Notes: generated from the letters alone by a model not told the origin. Counted from the first letter of the stretch, positions 49,216-61,433 are shown. The stretch is 64,000 nt of DNA from Anaeramoeba flamelloides (GCA_027625915.1 JANTQA010000016.1:3601001-3665000), one strand, 5' to 3'. Made by a program: numbers and translations.

Positions 49216-50274
49216 TTTCAATGCTTAAGCTTTTCATTATTAATATCCAATCATAACAAAACATCTGGTTTTGTATTAATAGCGATTTGATTTTTTCAAA
49301 GAGAAAATTAGTAATATATTGAAAAAATAATGGAGATAATAGGTATCCTTGATAAAGGAAAGTTCTTTAATCTAGAGAATAATTAGTATCAAAAAAAAAT
49401 AAATAAAAAAAAAAGAAAATTCACTTTATGAACCAAATATTTCTATTAAAACCTACTTTTCATGTTGAAAAATCCTGAATGGTTCAATGGTGTGATGATT
49501 AGGGTTGTTACAAAGCCTTCCAAAATTGTCTTTGTAGGGATATATTTTGAAAAAATGATATTTTGTTGATCTTTCAAAATATAGGCAAGCTAATATGATA
49601 ATGTGGGAATCACAAATTCCATATAGTTTACGAAAAGCTCTTCGAATAATCTATGATATGAAAACCATCTGAATAAAAAAAAAAAACTTTAGAGTTAATT
49701 TTTCTGTTTTTTTAGAGATATTAATTATGTTTTTATTTAATTTTTCTAAATTTATACTTTTAAAAATGATTCTTAATCTCGAATTTTCCCTATATTGTTT
49801 TTTTTTTCTAAAATAGAGAAATATTTTATTTTTTATACTTTATATCTCTTTATAAACAAACCCAGTTTCTTAAAGTTAAATAAAAAGTGTAATTTCAAGT
49901 AAAAAATAAGGAAATTTTTATCTTTGAGTTTTTTTTTTGAACATTTTTCTCTTATGGGTCGATCTATTAATAAACAATAGTTCTGAATAAGTATTGTACA
50001 TCAAAAATTGTAATGGTTTTAATGTTTCCATTTTCATTATTCAAAATGGAAAACCGGCCTATGTTTGTTTTTTATTATTTTTTTCCAATCATCGATTATG
50101 ATAAAACCCTTCCAATAATTTTTTTATTATTGTTTTATAAATTTCTCTCTTTTTTTTTTTAATTTTTCTGTTTGTTTTTTTTTTTTTACTAATAAAAACT
50201 TTTTGAATATGCTGTATTCCACCGGATATTTTTTCCTTTCCATATAAATTTTTAATTTGATATTAGTAATAATG

Positions 50275-50600
50275 TGAGTACCGTAGAGTGCCGTAGAGTG
50301 ACTATATTTTTGTTTAATTTCTAAAATTAAAAAAAACCTAACGGTGGTTTTCTTGAGGTTTTCTATTTTATTGGTTAAATCCATCGATTTTCGTTTGGTT
50401 TTTTTGAGTTTTCTATTTATTTAAAAAATCAATAGACTTCAGAAATAAAATAGAAAACTGAAAAAAAACTAGAAAACTTCACAAATAAACAGAAAACTCG
50501 AGAAAACCTAACGAAGATTTTCCAGAATTTAAAAGAATAGAGTAAAATCAAAGATTTTACTAAATTCTTTTCAATCCTGGAAAAGCTAACGACTATTTTT
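50275..50600 (+). repeat. CCTAACG-rich repeat, copy 2
   Basis: It parallels 44962-45405: gtagagtgccgtagagtg at the left, gaggttttctattttatt in the middle, and a palindromic right end ttttccagaattt ... aatcctggaaaagctaacg. Same orientation as copy 1. No coding frame. Confidence 0.65.
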
Positions 50601-50702
50601 TTCAATTTAAGAAATAACCCAAAAATTCATTAATTTTCAGTTTATTTCTCAAATAGAAAAAAACTTTACGGCTGTAAGAGTATCCTTGATCTCTCTCTTT
50701 AT

Positions 50703-50704
<2 letters not shown>

Positions 50705-50736
<32 letters not shown>
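50705..50736. repeat. TA microsatellite, 16 units
   Basis: An uninterrupted AT dinucleotide run downstream of the RGS-DUF547 gene. Confidence 0.85.
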
Positions 50737-50738
<2 letters not shown>

Positions 50739-50967
50739 TTTTGAAATAATCTAATGAATTCAAAATAAGTCGAAGAACAATCAACAAAGAACCAAAATAA
50801 CAAAATTTTAAAGAATCTACAATATAATCCTACTTTTAGCCCCCCACTAGACGTAATGCTTAATATATCTGAATTATTCATAAAAAAATAAAGGTTTGAA
50901 AATTTTTTAAAAAAAATATTATTATTTTTTATTTGTTTTTTTGTTTCGTAATTTGCAAAATAAAATA

Positions 50968-53900
50968 TTATTTTCTTAACCAATTTTTTAAACTATATTT
51001 CTCAAAATTCAGAATTAAACAAATATGAGAATGAATTTTGGTTTTATATTTAATTTTTTGGTTCACTAAAAGTTCTGAAATAACATTAACGGAGAAAAAA
51101 TCGAGAATCCAATTCAAAGCGCCTTTGCCTTGATCAAAGTCATTTTCAAGTTCATGAAACACATATGGTAAAACAATTTTACCATTAGAGTTATTGTTGA
51201 TGCAATTCTTTAGGACTTTGAGTGAAACTTTTTTTAATTGTTCATCAAAATTCTTTTCTCTAAATATGTCTAAAAATAATAAATCGTCTGGAAATAATAT
51301 TGCCAATAAGAGTCTAGGATCTCTTTCGACTAACCGGTATTTAGTTCTTTCATCGTCTTTAGGAAAATAGTTAAACTTTTCTTTGAGCTTTAAGAACTGT
51401 TGATACATTTTGTCATTTTTTAACAATTTTTTGTAAGGTATTTTTTTTAATCTTTCATTCACCTTTTTGAGTATTTTTTCGGGTATCTTTCTTTTTGTAT
51501 TACAACGAAGTATACCATTTAAAATATCATCGATATTAAAATATGTTTTGCCTATTAAATAACTTTTCTTTTTTTGAGTATTCCATTGAGATAACTTGTT
51601 TGGCAAACCTGAAGTAATGGTGCTATGCAATGTTAGGCAATTATATAAGTTTAAGAAAAAGATCTTCCTTTCATTTTCATCCAATGTGTCAAGTACGACT
51701 CCTTTGAATTTTGAAGTTTGCTTTTCCCATCTTTTAAATGATACAGATTGTGTGACTTTATCAATATGGATTTTGTTTCGAGAGACTGAATAATGTGCAT
51801 ATAATAATTGATATAATTCAAATAATAAATTTGTTATAAGCGAGATTGGTGATTTGACTTTGCCATGGTAAAAATACTGCTCGTTTAAGACTTCATTTTG
51901 ATCTAATTTATATCTAAATTTTACTTTTTTGTATTTTAACGAAGGGGAATTGATGTTATGTTTTTTAATTTCTCTTTTCATTGCTAAATATTGCTTTGTT
52001 CGCTTAAATTCTCCCCATGAATTGAAAGCCATATGATCCATGACATCAGATGAAGCTTCATCAAACATGGTTAAAAAATAATGGTTTTGCTTTTTCAGTT
52101 TAATTAATTTGTTTCGTAAGGAAGAAATAATATTAATTTCAAATATAGACCCAGTTAAAATATATAATTTAAAGATTTTTTTTGCTTTGGTTTGAATTTC
52201 CTATTTAATTATTTTAAAAAAAAAATAAAGTTGAATAAAATATAATATAATTTGTTTATTTAAAAAATTATTAAATAAATTTAATTTAAATAAATTGAAT
52301 TATTTGATTTCAAATTATGTGTATTAGGGGAATTTATTTGTTAGAATATTTTATTTTTTTTTCAAAAAAAAAAAAAAATTAAGAATAAAATATCATTAAA
52401 TTTGATTGATAGTTCGAAAAAAAAAAAAAAAAATGGTTTATTTAATAGAAAGTCTTCTAATGTTTTTTTTCTCTTTCTTTCCTATATAAAAAATCGTTAC
52501 AAGTTTTAAATTACAAAAGAAATAAAATCTTTCTTGAATTTGAATTATATAAATTTTTTTTGAAAGGTGAAAAAGAATAAAAAATAATAAATTTGATCTT
52601 AACTCTATGTTTTTTCATATTTTGTGAGGTAAATTTTATTTTTTTAAAATTTTCCTCCTCATATTAATTCTATTTCACCACTTTATTTATTTTTATTTTA
52701 TTTTTTTTTTGTAGGGTATTACACCAATACAAAAAATGATGTCTTGTGGAAGTAGATACATTTTACCATTTTGAAAATTTTTGATTCGGACAACATTATT
52801 GAAAAAATTATTTTTTGAGTTCCAGGAGATATTGAAATTTTGAAAATAAAATAGCATTCACTGTTTTATTTGTGAAAATAACAAAGTAAACACATGTACA
52901 AAAAATATTTCTTAATTTTTCATGTTTTTTTTTTGATAAAATTATGATTTTTTCATTAACTGTGATATTTTTTGGATGTGTGCAATAGAGCAGGAGAATC
53001 TTCAGTATATTTGGTATTTCAAATAACAATAAATCACATTTAATAAGCCATTGAAGATGTTTGGGTTTGTTTGATTTTGGAAAAAGTATTTTCGATTTTC
53101 ATTTGATGTTTATACTCCAAAAATCTTTATTTCCTTTTTAAATGGAATAGAATACCAAGTAAAACATTGTATATATTTTCAAGTTTTTTGATCCTTGTAA
53201 GCATAGCCACAAAGTATCACAGTTAATGAAAAAATCATAATTTTATCAAAAAAAAACATGAAAAATTAAGAAATCATTTTTGCACATGTGGACCAAAGTT
53301 GAATCTCTAATTTTTAAATTTTTTAGAACATTTTTTTTAGATTAAATTTTTGGGTTTAATAAATTATGTTTTGGGATCTAGAAATATGTTTATGGGAATT
53401 ATTGCAATTAATCATAGAATAATCAAAAAAAAAAAAAAAAAAAAAAAAGACCAGAGAAGGTGTGTATTTGGAACAAATCTTTTCTTTTTGAAGGCCAAAC
53501 CAAAAAAGATAACCTTTCCAGAGAAATATTTGTTGAAATTAAGAATGTAAAAAAAAATAAAAATGGATTAAATCCTATTTTTGAAAGATTTGTTTTCTTT
53601 TTCTTCTTAATTTGGATAAAATCCAAACAAATTTACACCTTGTTTTTTTTCACCCCTTTACTATTTATTATTATTTTTACAGAATCATTTTTTAAATTTT
53701 GTTTTCAAAATTCTTTCGTCAAATATTTTTATCAAAATAACACCAAATAAAGAATACTGCTTCAAAGCTTAAAGTAAAAGGATCGAATTTCTGAAATAAA
53801 AAAACAACCAAAAAAAGATTGAACCCAAAGAACTTAAAATGGGATAAAATTCCAGTTGACTTTCTTTTTTTCAATTCTGTAATCTATTTTTCATCTAGGA

Positions 53901-55581
53901 TTGTTGGCTCATCGCATAAATATACGACTTAACAATCAAAAAGGATACATTCAAATAAATATAAATCTCAAATCTCAATCTTTACCTTTGGAAATTTATT
54001 TGTTATTTATTAGTAAAAGAGGAAAATGTAGTGAAAATTTTTTCCCCTTTATTTTTCAAATACCAACATAATTAATTCAATAAAGACATTTTTTTAATTC
54101 ACATAAAATTGTCTTGAATGGATTTTGAAATAAATAATTGTTGTTATTTCTTTTAAAAAATCACAAAAAATAACAAAAAAAGAAAAGACAAAATAAATAA
54201 AACAAACTTTTTTAGTTGTACAGTTTTGTTTCATATTTTTGACATCTTGCCAAAATAACAAATTCTCTTGGCACAATTGTTTTCTTAAAAAATCTTTAAA
54301 AAGTTCAATTCCTTTTGGTGTATTTAAAAACGAAATAAGCTCTTCAAAGTGATTTAATTTTTTAGGTATTGTTTTTGTTTCTTGTTTTTTAATGTTTTCA
54401 ATCCCTTCTTGAATTTGTTCTTGTTCTTGTTCTTGTTCTTGTTTTTGTTTTTGTTCTTGTTTTTGTTTTTGTTCTTGTTTTTGGTCTGATTTGTTTTCTT
54501 TTTCCTTTCCCTTGTCTTTTTCTTGTTCTTGTTCTTCTTTTTCGATTGTAACTTCATTGATTGTTCCAATTTTGGATTCCAGGGTTTGGATTTTGTAAAT
54601 GTTCAAATCAGATTTACTCCTCAGTTTTTTCATTTTACGTACAAAATTCCCTAAAGATTTGGATCTTTTTTGGTACTTTGTTAGATTTTTTAAATATGCT
54701 ATTTTTGAAGATTCTGAAAAGAGGCTACTTTCTTCAGAATCTATTTCACTGAAATCAGTCGTCTCAGATATTTCAATAATGTCAGTATAATTTCTTGTGG
54801 ACTCTTGGTTCAGGAGCTCTCTGTATTCCTTGATTTGTGAAACTAGATTTCTTCGAATGGTTTCTTGGTCACGAATTTTTTTGCCAGTGATCTTGTTGAT
54901 CTCTTCAAGGTAAATCAGCCCTCCGCCACTCTTCGTTTTCTTGTTGTTTAACTTCCAAATAATTTTGTTCTCCTTTTTGAGCAACAGTGTTAGATTTCTC
55001 TTGAGCAGGAAAACCTCTTTCCCAACAAGGAGGCTAAATATTTTTTTCTTTTCGGTCTTGTTGGATTTTTCTTTTGCCAAAAGTAGTTTCTTGTGATAGC
55101 TTTTTAAAGAATTTGTTTTGGCCGTATAATTCCTCAGTTTTCCCCTTTTCTTTTCAATCTTTTCTTTAATTAGTTTGGTGGTTGGAGAGTTCTTTAAGGT
55201 CTTGATAGTGCCTTCCAATTCTCGGATTTTGAGGATTTTTTTTTGTTTTTGTAATTTGTTTTGTTCTTTCAAGACAACCAATTGGTTGAGGGCCGTTACT
55301 TTTTTATTTTGGATAAGATGTAAGTTCTCACTGATCGTGCCCATTTCCTTTTGAGTTTTGATAATCTTTTCATTCATTTGATCCAATTTGATTTTGAACG
55401 ATTGCCTTTCAAACTCTGTTTTTTTCAATTCAGTTAGTCTGCATTCAAGTCGGTAGTAGTTCCTTTCTAATTTGCTTTCATCAGATTGGTAATTTAAAAG
55501 AATGTCTGGGAGAGGGAAATCATCAGTTTTGGTCTTGTATTTTCGTTTTTTTAATCGTTCAGTGAGCTTTGAGAGGTTCAT
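50968..55581 (-). CDS. Coiled-coil, RGS and DUF547 domain fusion protein, two exons
   Basis: Exon 1 is 55581-54208 and exon 2 is 52200-50968; joined in phase 0 over a 2007-base intron they give 868 residues. Neither exon alone has a full RGS domain. The join makes one: FEELISFLNTPKGIELFKDF and ENLLFWQDVKNMK from exon 1, then KAKKIFKLYI, INIISSLRNKLI, MFDEASSDVMDHM and FNSWGEFKRTKQYL from exon 2 (about 412-532, the usual 120). RGS domains speed GTP hydrolysis by G-alpha subunits. Residues 20-275 are mostly coiled coil, and a Lys/Glu/Gln repeat lies at about 355-395. The C-terminal part is DUF547: FFLNLYNCLTLHSTI (about 638-652), YLIGKTYFNIDDILNGILR, and a DPR motif. DUF547's role is unknown. 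The donor is GTTTGT rather than GTAAG-like; the acceptor is ATAG. An RGS-DUF547 pairing is unfamiliar to me. Confidence 0.9.
52201..54207 (-). other. Long intron of the RGS-DUF547 gene, with a foldback insertion
   Basis: A 2007-base intron inside the RGS domain. It contains an inverted-repeat element (52891-53291), a run of 20-odd A near 53426-53449 and a 35-base repeat (54031-54065) shared with 29391-29425. Short open frames within it lack motifs. Confidence 0.75.
52891..53291. mobile_element. 400-bp inverted-repeat element inside an RGS-DUF547 intron
   Basis: Arms of about 85-90 bases (52891-52980 and 53208-53291) are near-identical in inverted orientation; both contain cttaatttttcatg, tttgataaaattatgatt and ttttcattaactgtgata. 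The 227-base centre is unrelated AT-rich sequence. The high arm identity suggests a fairly recent insertion. Confidence 0.75.
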
Positions 55582-57535
55582 GATTTTTTATAACTGAGAG
55601 ATTATTGAGAAAAAAATGAAATAAAAAATTTGGTAAATTGAGGAAAAAATCAAAAAATGTATTTTTTTCTTCACAATTATCCGATCAATTCGTTGTTTTT
55701 GTATTTCTTTCATTTTTATAGCTTACTTATTTAAGTTATGATTGTATATTTTCAATTTCTATTTCGAAACTGATCACAAGTGGAAATTGAAAATATTTTT
55801 GAATGGTTCTTTTTGCAATTTCCACTTGGATCGTATTTCAAGTTTTTTTTTTTTTACAAAGCAGTAAATTGAGTATAATTTGTAACAATTGTAATTAAGA
55901 ATACCCTTATTCAGGATCTTCTTATTTGATGTTGTATGATACAATAAAAAATATTAGACTATTCACATTTTTACCAACTACTTTTGATACAGATTATTTT
56001 AATGAAAATTAAAAAATTGGAGATTTATTGTGATATGAAAGAGTAAAATTGGTTTATAGTAATACTAAAAAAGATAAAAGAATGATAATTTGAAAATCCA
56101 ATACACAAAATTTTGATCACTTTTCCCAAAAATAAGAAAAAATAATCTTACATTCATTATCCAAAAGCAAGGTCTATTTCAAACCCTTTTTCATAGTTTT
56201 TGATTTTAAAAAAGCCTAGTTTCTTTCTTTAAATATAATGTGGTGTTTGGAATGGGAAGAAATTACTTTTTAAAAAACAGTTGTTACTTTTTGCCAATAA
56301 AGTCGGATCTTTTTGAGTTTTTTTTGGGGTGGAAATAGAACCCTTTTGTTTTCCTTATATTCAAAGATCGTCATTTTCTTCTCTAAGTTGTGTGGTAAAA
56401 TTTGAAAAATAAACTTTTTTTTTAATTTTCGAATAGTAATCAAATATCACTGAAATATAAAAATCAAATGAAACAAGAATTTTTATCGTTGTGAAATAAA
56501 ATCAACATTGTTCAATAACAAAATCAAAAACAAATGCGTTTTAAGAGAGTAAGGACTTTTTGTCCATATTGAGTAGCAGCTTTTAAATAAAACTGAATTA
56601 TAAAAATCATTACTTTAGTCAAATACAAAATATTTGAATAAATATGTTAGTTTCCGATAAAATAGCAGAATTTATTTTCATACCAACGAAAAAATGAAAA
56701 GATTGTTCAAAAATTTGAACAAGAAAATAATTATAAAATCATTTATTTCTTGATTTTTCTGTGAATTTGATACAATTCCTTTCTTCTATACTCGGTTTTT
56801 TTTCTAATTCCTTAAGGAAATAGTTTTCTTTGGTATATTTTTGATTAGAAATTTATGATTTATTTCTAAAGAATTTTCAAAATGAATTTTAATTTCCTAT
56901 TTTGATTTAATATATATAATCTTAATTTTGGTTCAGAAAAAAGGATATTTTCAAACCCCTTTTCCAGAAATAGAGATTGATTGAGTGTATTTGTTTGATT
57001 TGATAATTATTTATATTTCAATTCAATTGGAAAACTTAAAATAATTTTGGATCTTGATTGAAATTTTTCCTCCATATTTTCTTATTCTTTGGGTTAAACT
57101 GTTTCAAATTTTTTTTTTTGATTTCGAGAATTCAATCCTTTTTATTTTTAATCATTTATACAAAATTCTTTGTTTAAACTGGCTTTGAAAAAAAGATTTG
57201 AAAAGGATTTTTGAAAAGTGATGGTTGAAAAACAGTTTTGTAAAGAATAATAACAAATAAATAGTGTGAGAAATTCAAGACAATAACTAGTTTGGATTCT
57301 TAAAAAATTAAAAAGATCAAGAAAACAAATCTACTGAATAGTTACTTTGAAGGAATTTTTTTTTCATTCTTGTTTTCAATAGATTTATTTAGAATTGTGA
57401 ATTTTTTTTTGTTTGTTCTGAGGATTAGAAAATATTTGTTTTAAAGACATGCCTTTTCGGGTCTATTTTATTGGTTTATTTTAGGATTAATTTCAAGTAT
57501 TCCCATAAATATATTTCTAGATCCCAATCATAATT

Positions 57536-58094
57536 TAAGGATTACTATCCCTGAAATTTGGAAAAAGATTATCTTGTGTTGGGTGTAGTGATTTGTCGAT
57601 TTGGTTCTTAGCTGATCGATCTTGTATTTGGTATGGGTTTTAATCGTGCTTCAAAATGGCAATTTTTGACAATTTATTTTTATTATTTCTGAAATCTAAA
57701 TTGAAGAGCGAAAGAATTTCTAGATTGATAGGTGTTCAAGAATAACTTTTGAATTTTGGGTTGTTGAAAAGAATCTTGATTTACTTTTTTGTCAATTAAC
57801 TAAATTATAAAAATAAAGGTTTTTAAAAGCTCACAATAAAACCAAACTTAATTAAAAATTTCAATCAACAACCTACAAACCACGTTTTTTTATAACTTAA
57901 GTTCCAGCAAATTAATCTTACACTCTTCAATTCGGATTTCGGGAAAAAAAAAATAAATTGTCAAAAATTGCCATTTTGAAGCACGATTAAAACCCATACC
58001 AAATACAAGATCGATCAGCTAAGAACCAAATCGACAAATCACTACACCCTACACAAGATAATCTTTTTTCAAATTTCAGGGATTGTAAACCTTA
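57536..58094. mobile_element. 0.56-kb foldback element, family 2 copy 2
   Basis: Almost one long palindrome with arms of 230 or more bases. Both arms read ggwttacwatccctgaaatt, then gtgtagtgatttgtcgattt, then ggttcttagctgatcgatct, then ggtatgggttttaatcgtgc in inverted orientation. Each end abuts TTAA. Arm identity is high. It shares the central blocks with 10900-11491. No ORF. The TTAA flanks suggest a TTAA-targeting transposase (inference). Confidence 0.85.
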
Positions 58095-58639
58095 ATAAAA
58101 CCAAAAAATTAATAAAAAAAAATAAAAATTTAAGATTTAGCTTCCGTTTACTTTCTTTCTTTTCACATACAAATCAGTGAGTGGTATTTTGTTTTCAATG
58201 TTGTAAAATACTGAGAGACTCAAAAAATATTTTTTTCAGTAATGTTTATACTTTTTCTATTTTCAAAAATTGGAAAAAATCTATTGACTTGTTATAGTAA
58301 ACGAAAAAAATTCAACCAACTGTAACTTATAAAATATTGTGGCACGATAAATTGTGAATAAATTTTTTGAATCTAGTTTAAAAATTCCATGTTTAATTTT
58401 GGTAAAGGTGTATATATATTATCAAATCGAATATTTAAATATATTTTTTTAGGGGTTAGTATTTTTCGTATAATTATATATACTCAATAACGATATTCGC
58501 AAAGTGGTGATCAAGTGTAGTAAATATTTAAAGTGTAATCATCAAAGTATATTGGTTTATTTGTATGAAAACAAAAGAAAAAAAAAAAAAACAAGGGGTT
58601 TAACAATAAAATTAATTGTTATATATTAATGAAATAAAA

Positions 58640-59270
58640 ATCGGGCAAGTTTTTTAATTGTGAATATTAGTAAAATTGTTATATAATTGCAATTTTTTTC
58701 AATTAAATCAGTTTTATAAATAACATTTTTTTTTATGAACCTAGTAATAAACCTACCCATATTTCATTAAAGTAAGGTGTCTATAGAATACTGAAGTTAT
58801 AGTTTGATTTCATAGGTTTATCTGCTTTTTTGAAAAATAAAAAAATAGGTTTTATAGAGCATTGCGAGAGTTTGGAAAATGTTATATTTGATTCTTGTTT
58901 TTTGATTGCTTGGTTTTTGTTTTCAACAAGTGTAATTTCATTAAGCCGTATTCTAACAAGTGACTGAGTTATAATTTTAAATTTTTGATTCTTAAAAAAA
59001 AGAATTTTATTTTACTTACAGTCAGTTCCTCTTTTAAGGAACAAACTTCAACAAAAATTAAGGTACAATAAAAATCTCAAATTTAGGCTGAAAAAATCAG
59101 ATTCTAGGAAAATAATTTGTACCATAAAATTCGAAATTTTGTGCCTTAATTTAAGGGTTTTTTTGTATCTAAATTTTGTTGAAAGTTTGTGCCTTAAATT
59201 TGAAACTGGCTGTAATAGAAATCACACATTAATTTTACTAATATCCACAATTAAAAATCTTGTTAGAGAT
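58640..59270. mobile_element. Inverted-repeat element, family 3 copy 3, with nested MITE
   Basis: The end arms share ttttttaattgtgaatatta and gtaaaatt in inverted orientation. The interior is collinear with 28306-28779 (agtaataaacct, cattaaagtaagg, tctatagaatact, cttgttttttgattg, gagttataatt). The family 1 MITE copy D sits inside its right part, showing the order of insertion. Exact ends are approximate. Confidence 0.65.
59019..59212. mobile_element. TA-flanked palindromic MITE, family 1 copy D (194 bp), nested
   Basis: It begins cagtcagttcctcttttaag and ends as the complement of cagccagtttcaaatttaag, with TA on both sides. It is inserted in the family 3 element around it, so it is younger than that copy. 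Confidence 0.85.
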
Positions 59271-60502
59271 TATTTTTTTGTGGGGTATTTTTTTCTCAGT
59301 TATAAATATCTTTCCACATGTATGTGGGGGTACTTGATAATTCAGGTTGAGCATATGGTCATAAATTTTATTTATATTTTTTGATCGTTTTTTTTATTTT
59401 CAAAGATGAGAAATTGGTTCACAGCAACCAAATATTTGACAGTGATATGAGATTAATAATAAAATCAAAAAGCAACATGGCTTTGAAAATTTTCTAAAAA
59501 AATCTACAGTTTTTGGTATAATTTTTTCTTTAAAATAGAAAATTGGGAATATACTAATTATTAATTAACTATGAAAAAATAGAAAGGGGGGTAACTATTT
59601 ATTAAAATGAAGATACTTTTAATAAAAAAATGAAGCCTAATTGCACTATTTTTAAATATCAAACTATATTGAAACAAAATGAATTATTATGTTTTTCTCT
59701 TACTAGTATTTTTTTTTTTTTAGACAACTCTGATAAGAGTTGATATTGGGTGAATTTACCAAATAGACAAAAAAAAATGAAGGGTTGGTACTCTGATAAA
59801 TTTCGATTTGAAAATTTGATTTCAAATTAAAAGAGTTGGCTCGTTTTTGGTTTATCAATATGAAATCGGCCTTATACCTTTTAATTTTTTAAGCGGTTTG
59901 TGATGACCAATATTAATTTCAAAACTAAATAGAATATCTAATCATTTATAATCATGGGAATGAATGTATTGAAGAAATTGGACAAATTTTATGATTTTAA
60001 GTCAGTATTATTCTCAAAATAAATTTTCAATTTTTAAATCTGATGTTTTTTTCTAATTATATTTTTTTTTCAATGTTTTTTGATTTAGTAACTTTTTTTT
60101 TCTTTTCTTTTAGTTTTTTTTTATTTTTTATTTTTTTTTAAATTAACTTTGAAAAAATACTTGAAACTGCAAATTATAACATAGAGAAGTTATTATTTGT
60201 ATTTTCGTTTAAAATTTATAGATTTACTATTTAAAAAAACTGTATTGTCAACATTTTTAATTTTCATAAGAAATAGAGAAATTTTACCAGAGGAATTCCA
60301 ATTAAAGTTTCCAAAAATTATCTATTAAACATTTCGTTTTTTTTTTGAAATGTGTCGTTTGTAAGGGTTATTTCTATCATAAATCTCAACTCTAATCTCA
60401 ATTTTATTATATCTCGTATTTCTAAAAAATTCTGAATTTATTTAGTTCTTAAAAAAAATGTAAATTTTTCATTTCTGACTGGGCCTCTTTGGGTGAAATG
60501 GG

Positions 60503-60505
<3 letters not shown>

Positions 60506-60533
<28 letters not shown>
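60506..60533. repeat. TA microsatellite next to MITE copy E
   Basis: A pure TA run that continues, after the MITE, as tatatatatatg. The MITE probably inserted into one longer TA array. Confidence 0.8.
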
Positions 60534-60537
<4 letters not shown>

Positions 60538-60728
60538 CAGTTCTAATTTTAAGAAACAAACTTTCAACCAAATTTAAGTACAATAAAAATCTCAAATTAA
60601 GGCGAAAAATTCATATTCTAGTAAAATATATTGTAAAAAAAAAAATTACAAATTTTGTACCTTAATTTGAGATTTTTTTGTGCCTTAAATTTGGTTGAAA
60701 GTCTGTTCCTTAAAATTGGAACTGGCTA
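60534..60728. mobile_element. TA-flanked palindromic MITE, family 1 copy E (195 bp)
   Basis: It begins caatcagttctaattttaag and ends as the complement of tagccagttccaattttaag. Inside are caaactttcaaccaaattta and, near the centre, attctagtaaaatatattgt, as in other copies. It is embedded in a TA run, consistent with a TA target. Confidence 0.85.
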
Positions 60729-61119
60729 TATATATATATGTATATATCTAAATTTTTGAATAATGGTTCGAGTCCCAGAAAAGAAATAATTATTTGTAAA
60801 AAAAAAAATAAAAAATAACTATAATGGTTTTCAGGCAAGATAATAAAACTATTATTTGGGTATTTAAAAAGACAATCAATGTTGAGAAATACCTTTTAAA
60901 TTTTTTAATTTGAGAAATATAATATTATTATAGAATTTTTATAATTATTTAACACTTAAAAAAGTAGTAGTTTGTTTTTTTTTTTTTTTTTAATTTTTGT
61001 TTTGATTATAAAATTTTATCGATTTTTAAAATAGGAAAAAAGGTCTACAATAAATTTATACTGTTGGTTTGATAATATATATCATATTTTTATTTTTTAA
61101 TACAATCTTTTTTGCTTTC

Positions 61120-61302
61120 AGGGTGCAAGTAATTAACAAAATTTAGGACATGCAAAAAATCCCAATTTAAATTAATTTTTTTGGAATTTTGTTTTGGCGC
61201 CTCATTCAACAAGAACCCAAAAAATTTGACTTAATTTGGAATTTTTTCTGTACTTTAAATTTGCATTGGGTGTTTTTAATTAATAGTAGTGTTGACTGTA
61301 TG
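61120..61302. mobile_element. Diverged palindrome ending like family 1 MITEs
   Basis: Two arms pair imperfectly (acaaaatttaggacatgcaa against gcaaatttaaagtacagaaa) and the right end is gttgactgta. Length and ends resemble family 1, but identity is low. It may be an old copy or a sister family. Confidence 0.4.
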
Positions 61303-61400
61303 TATTATTTGATCCCTGATTAAAAACCCTTAAAAACTAAATTAATGGCTTTTTTTCCATTATAATAAATCTACCAAAATCAGAATTGTGATAGTACTCC

Positions 61401-61432
<32 letters not shown>
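61401..61432. repeat. Compound TA-TG microsatellite
   Basis: Ten TA units are followed directly by six TG units. Confidence 0.85.

Positions 61433-61433
<1 letters not shown>

Larger units (their letters stand above)
48703..50967. other. 2.3-kb spacer upstream of VPS16
   Basis: It separates two minus-strand genes, so it should hold the VPS16 promoter and the 3' end of the RGS-DUF547 gene. It contains a family 1 MITE end remnant (49189-49215), the second CCTAACG-rich repeat (50275-50600) and a TA microsatellite (50705-50736). No gene was seen. Confidence 0.55.

Noticed and set aside
60760-60790. Sequence ggttcgagtcc, matching a tRNA T-loop or B box
   Set aside because: The flanks do not form a T stem, and no D arm, anticodon arm or acceptor stem lies upstream; the upstream DNA is a MITE end and a TA run.
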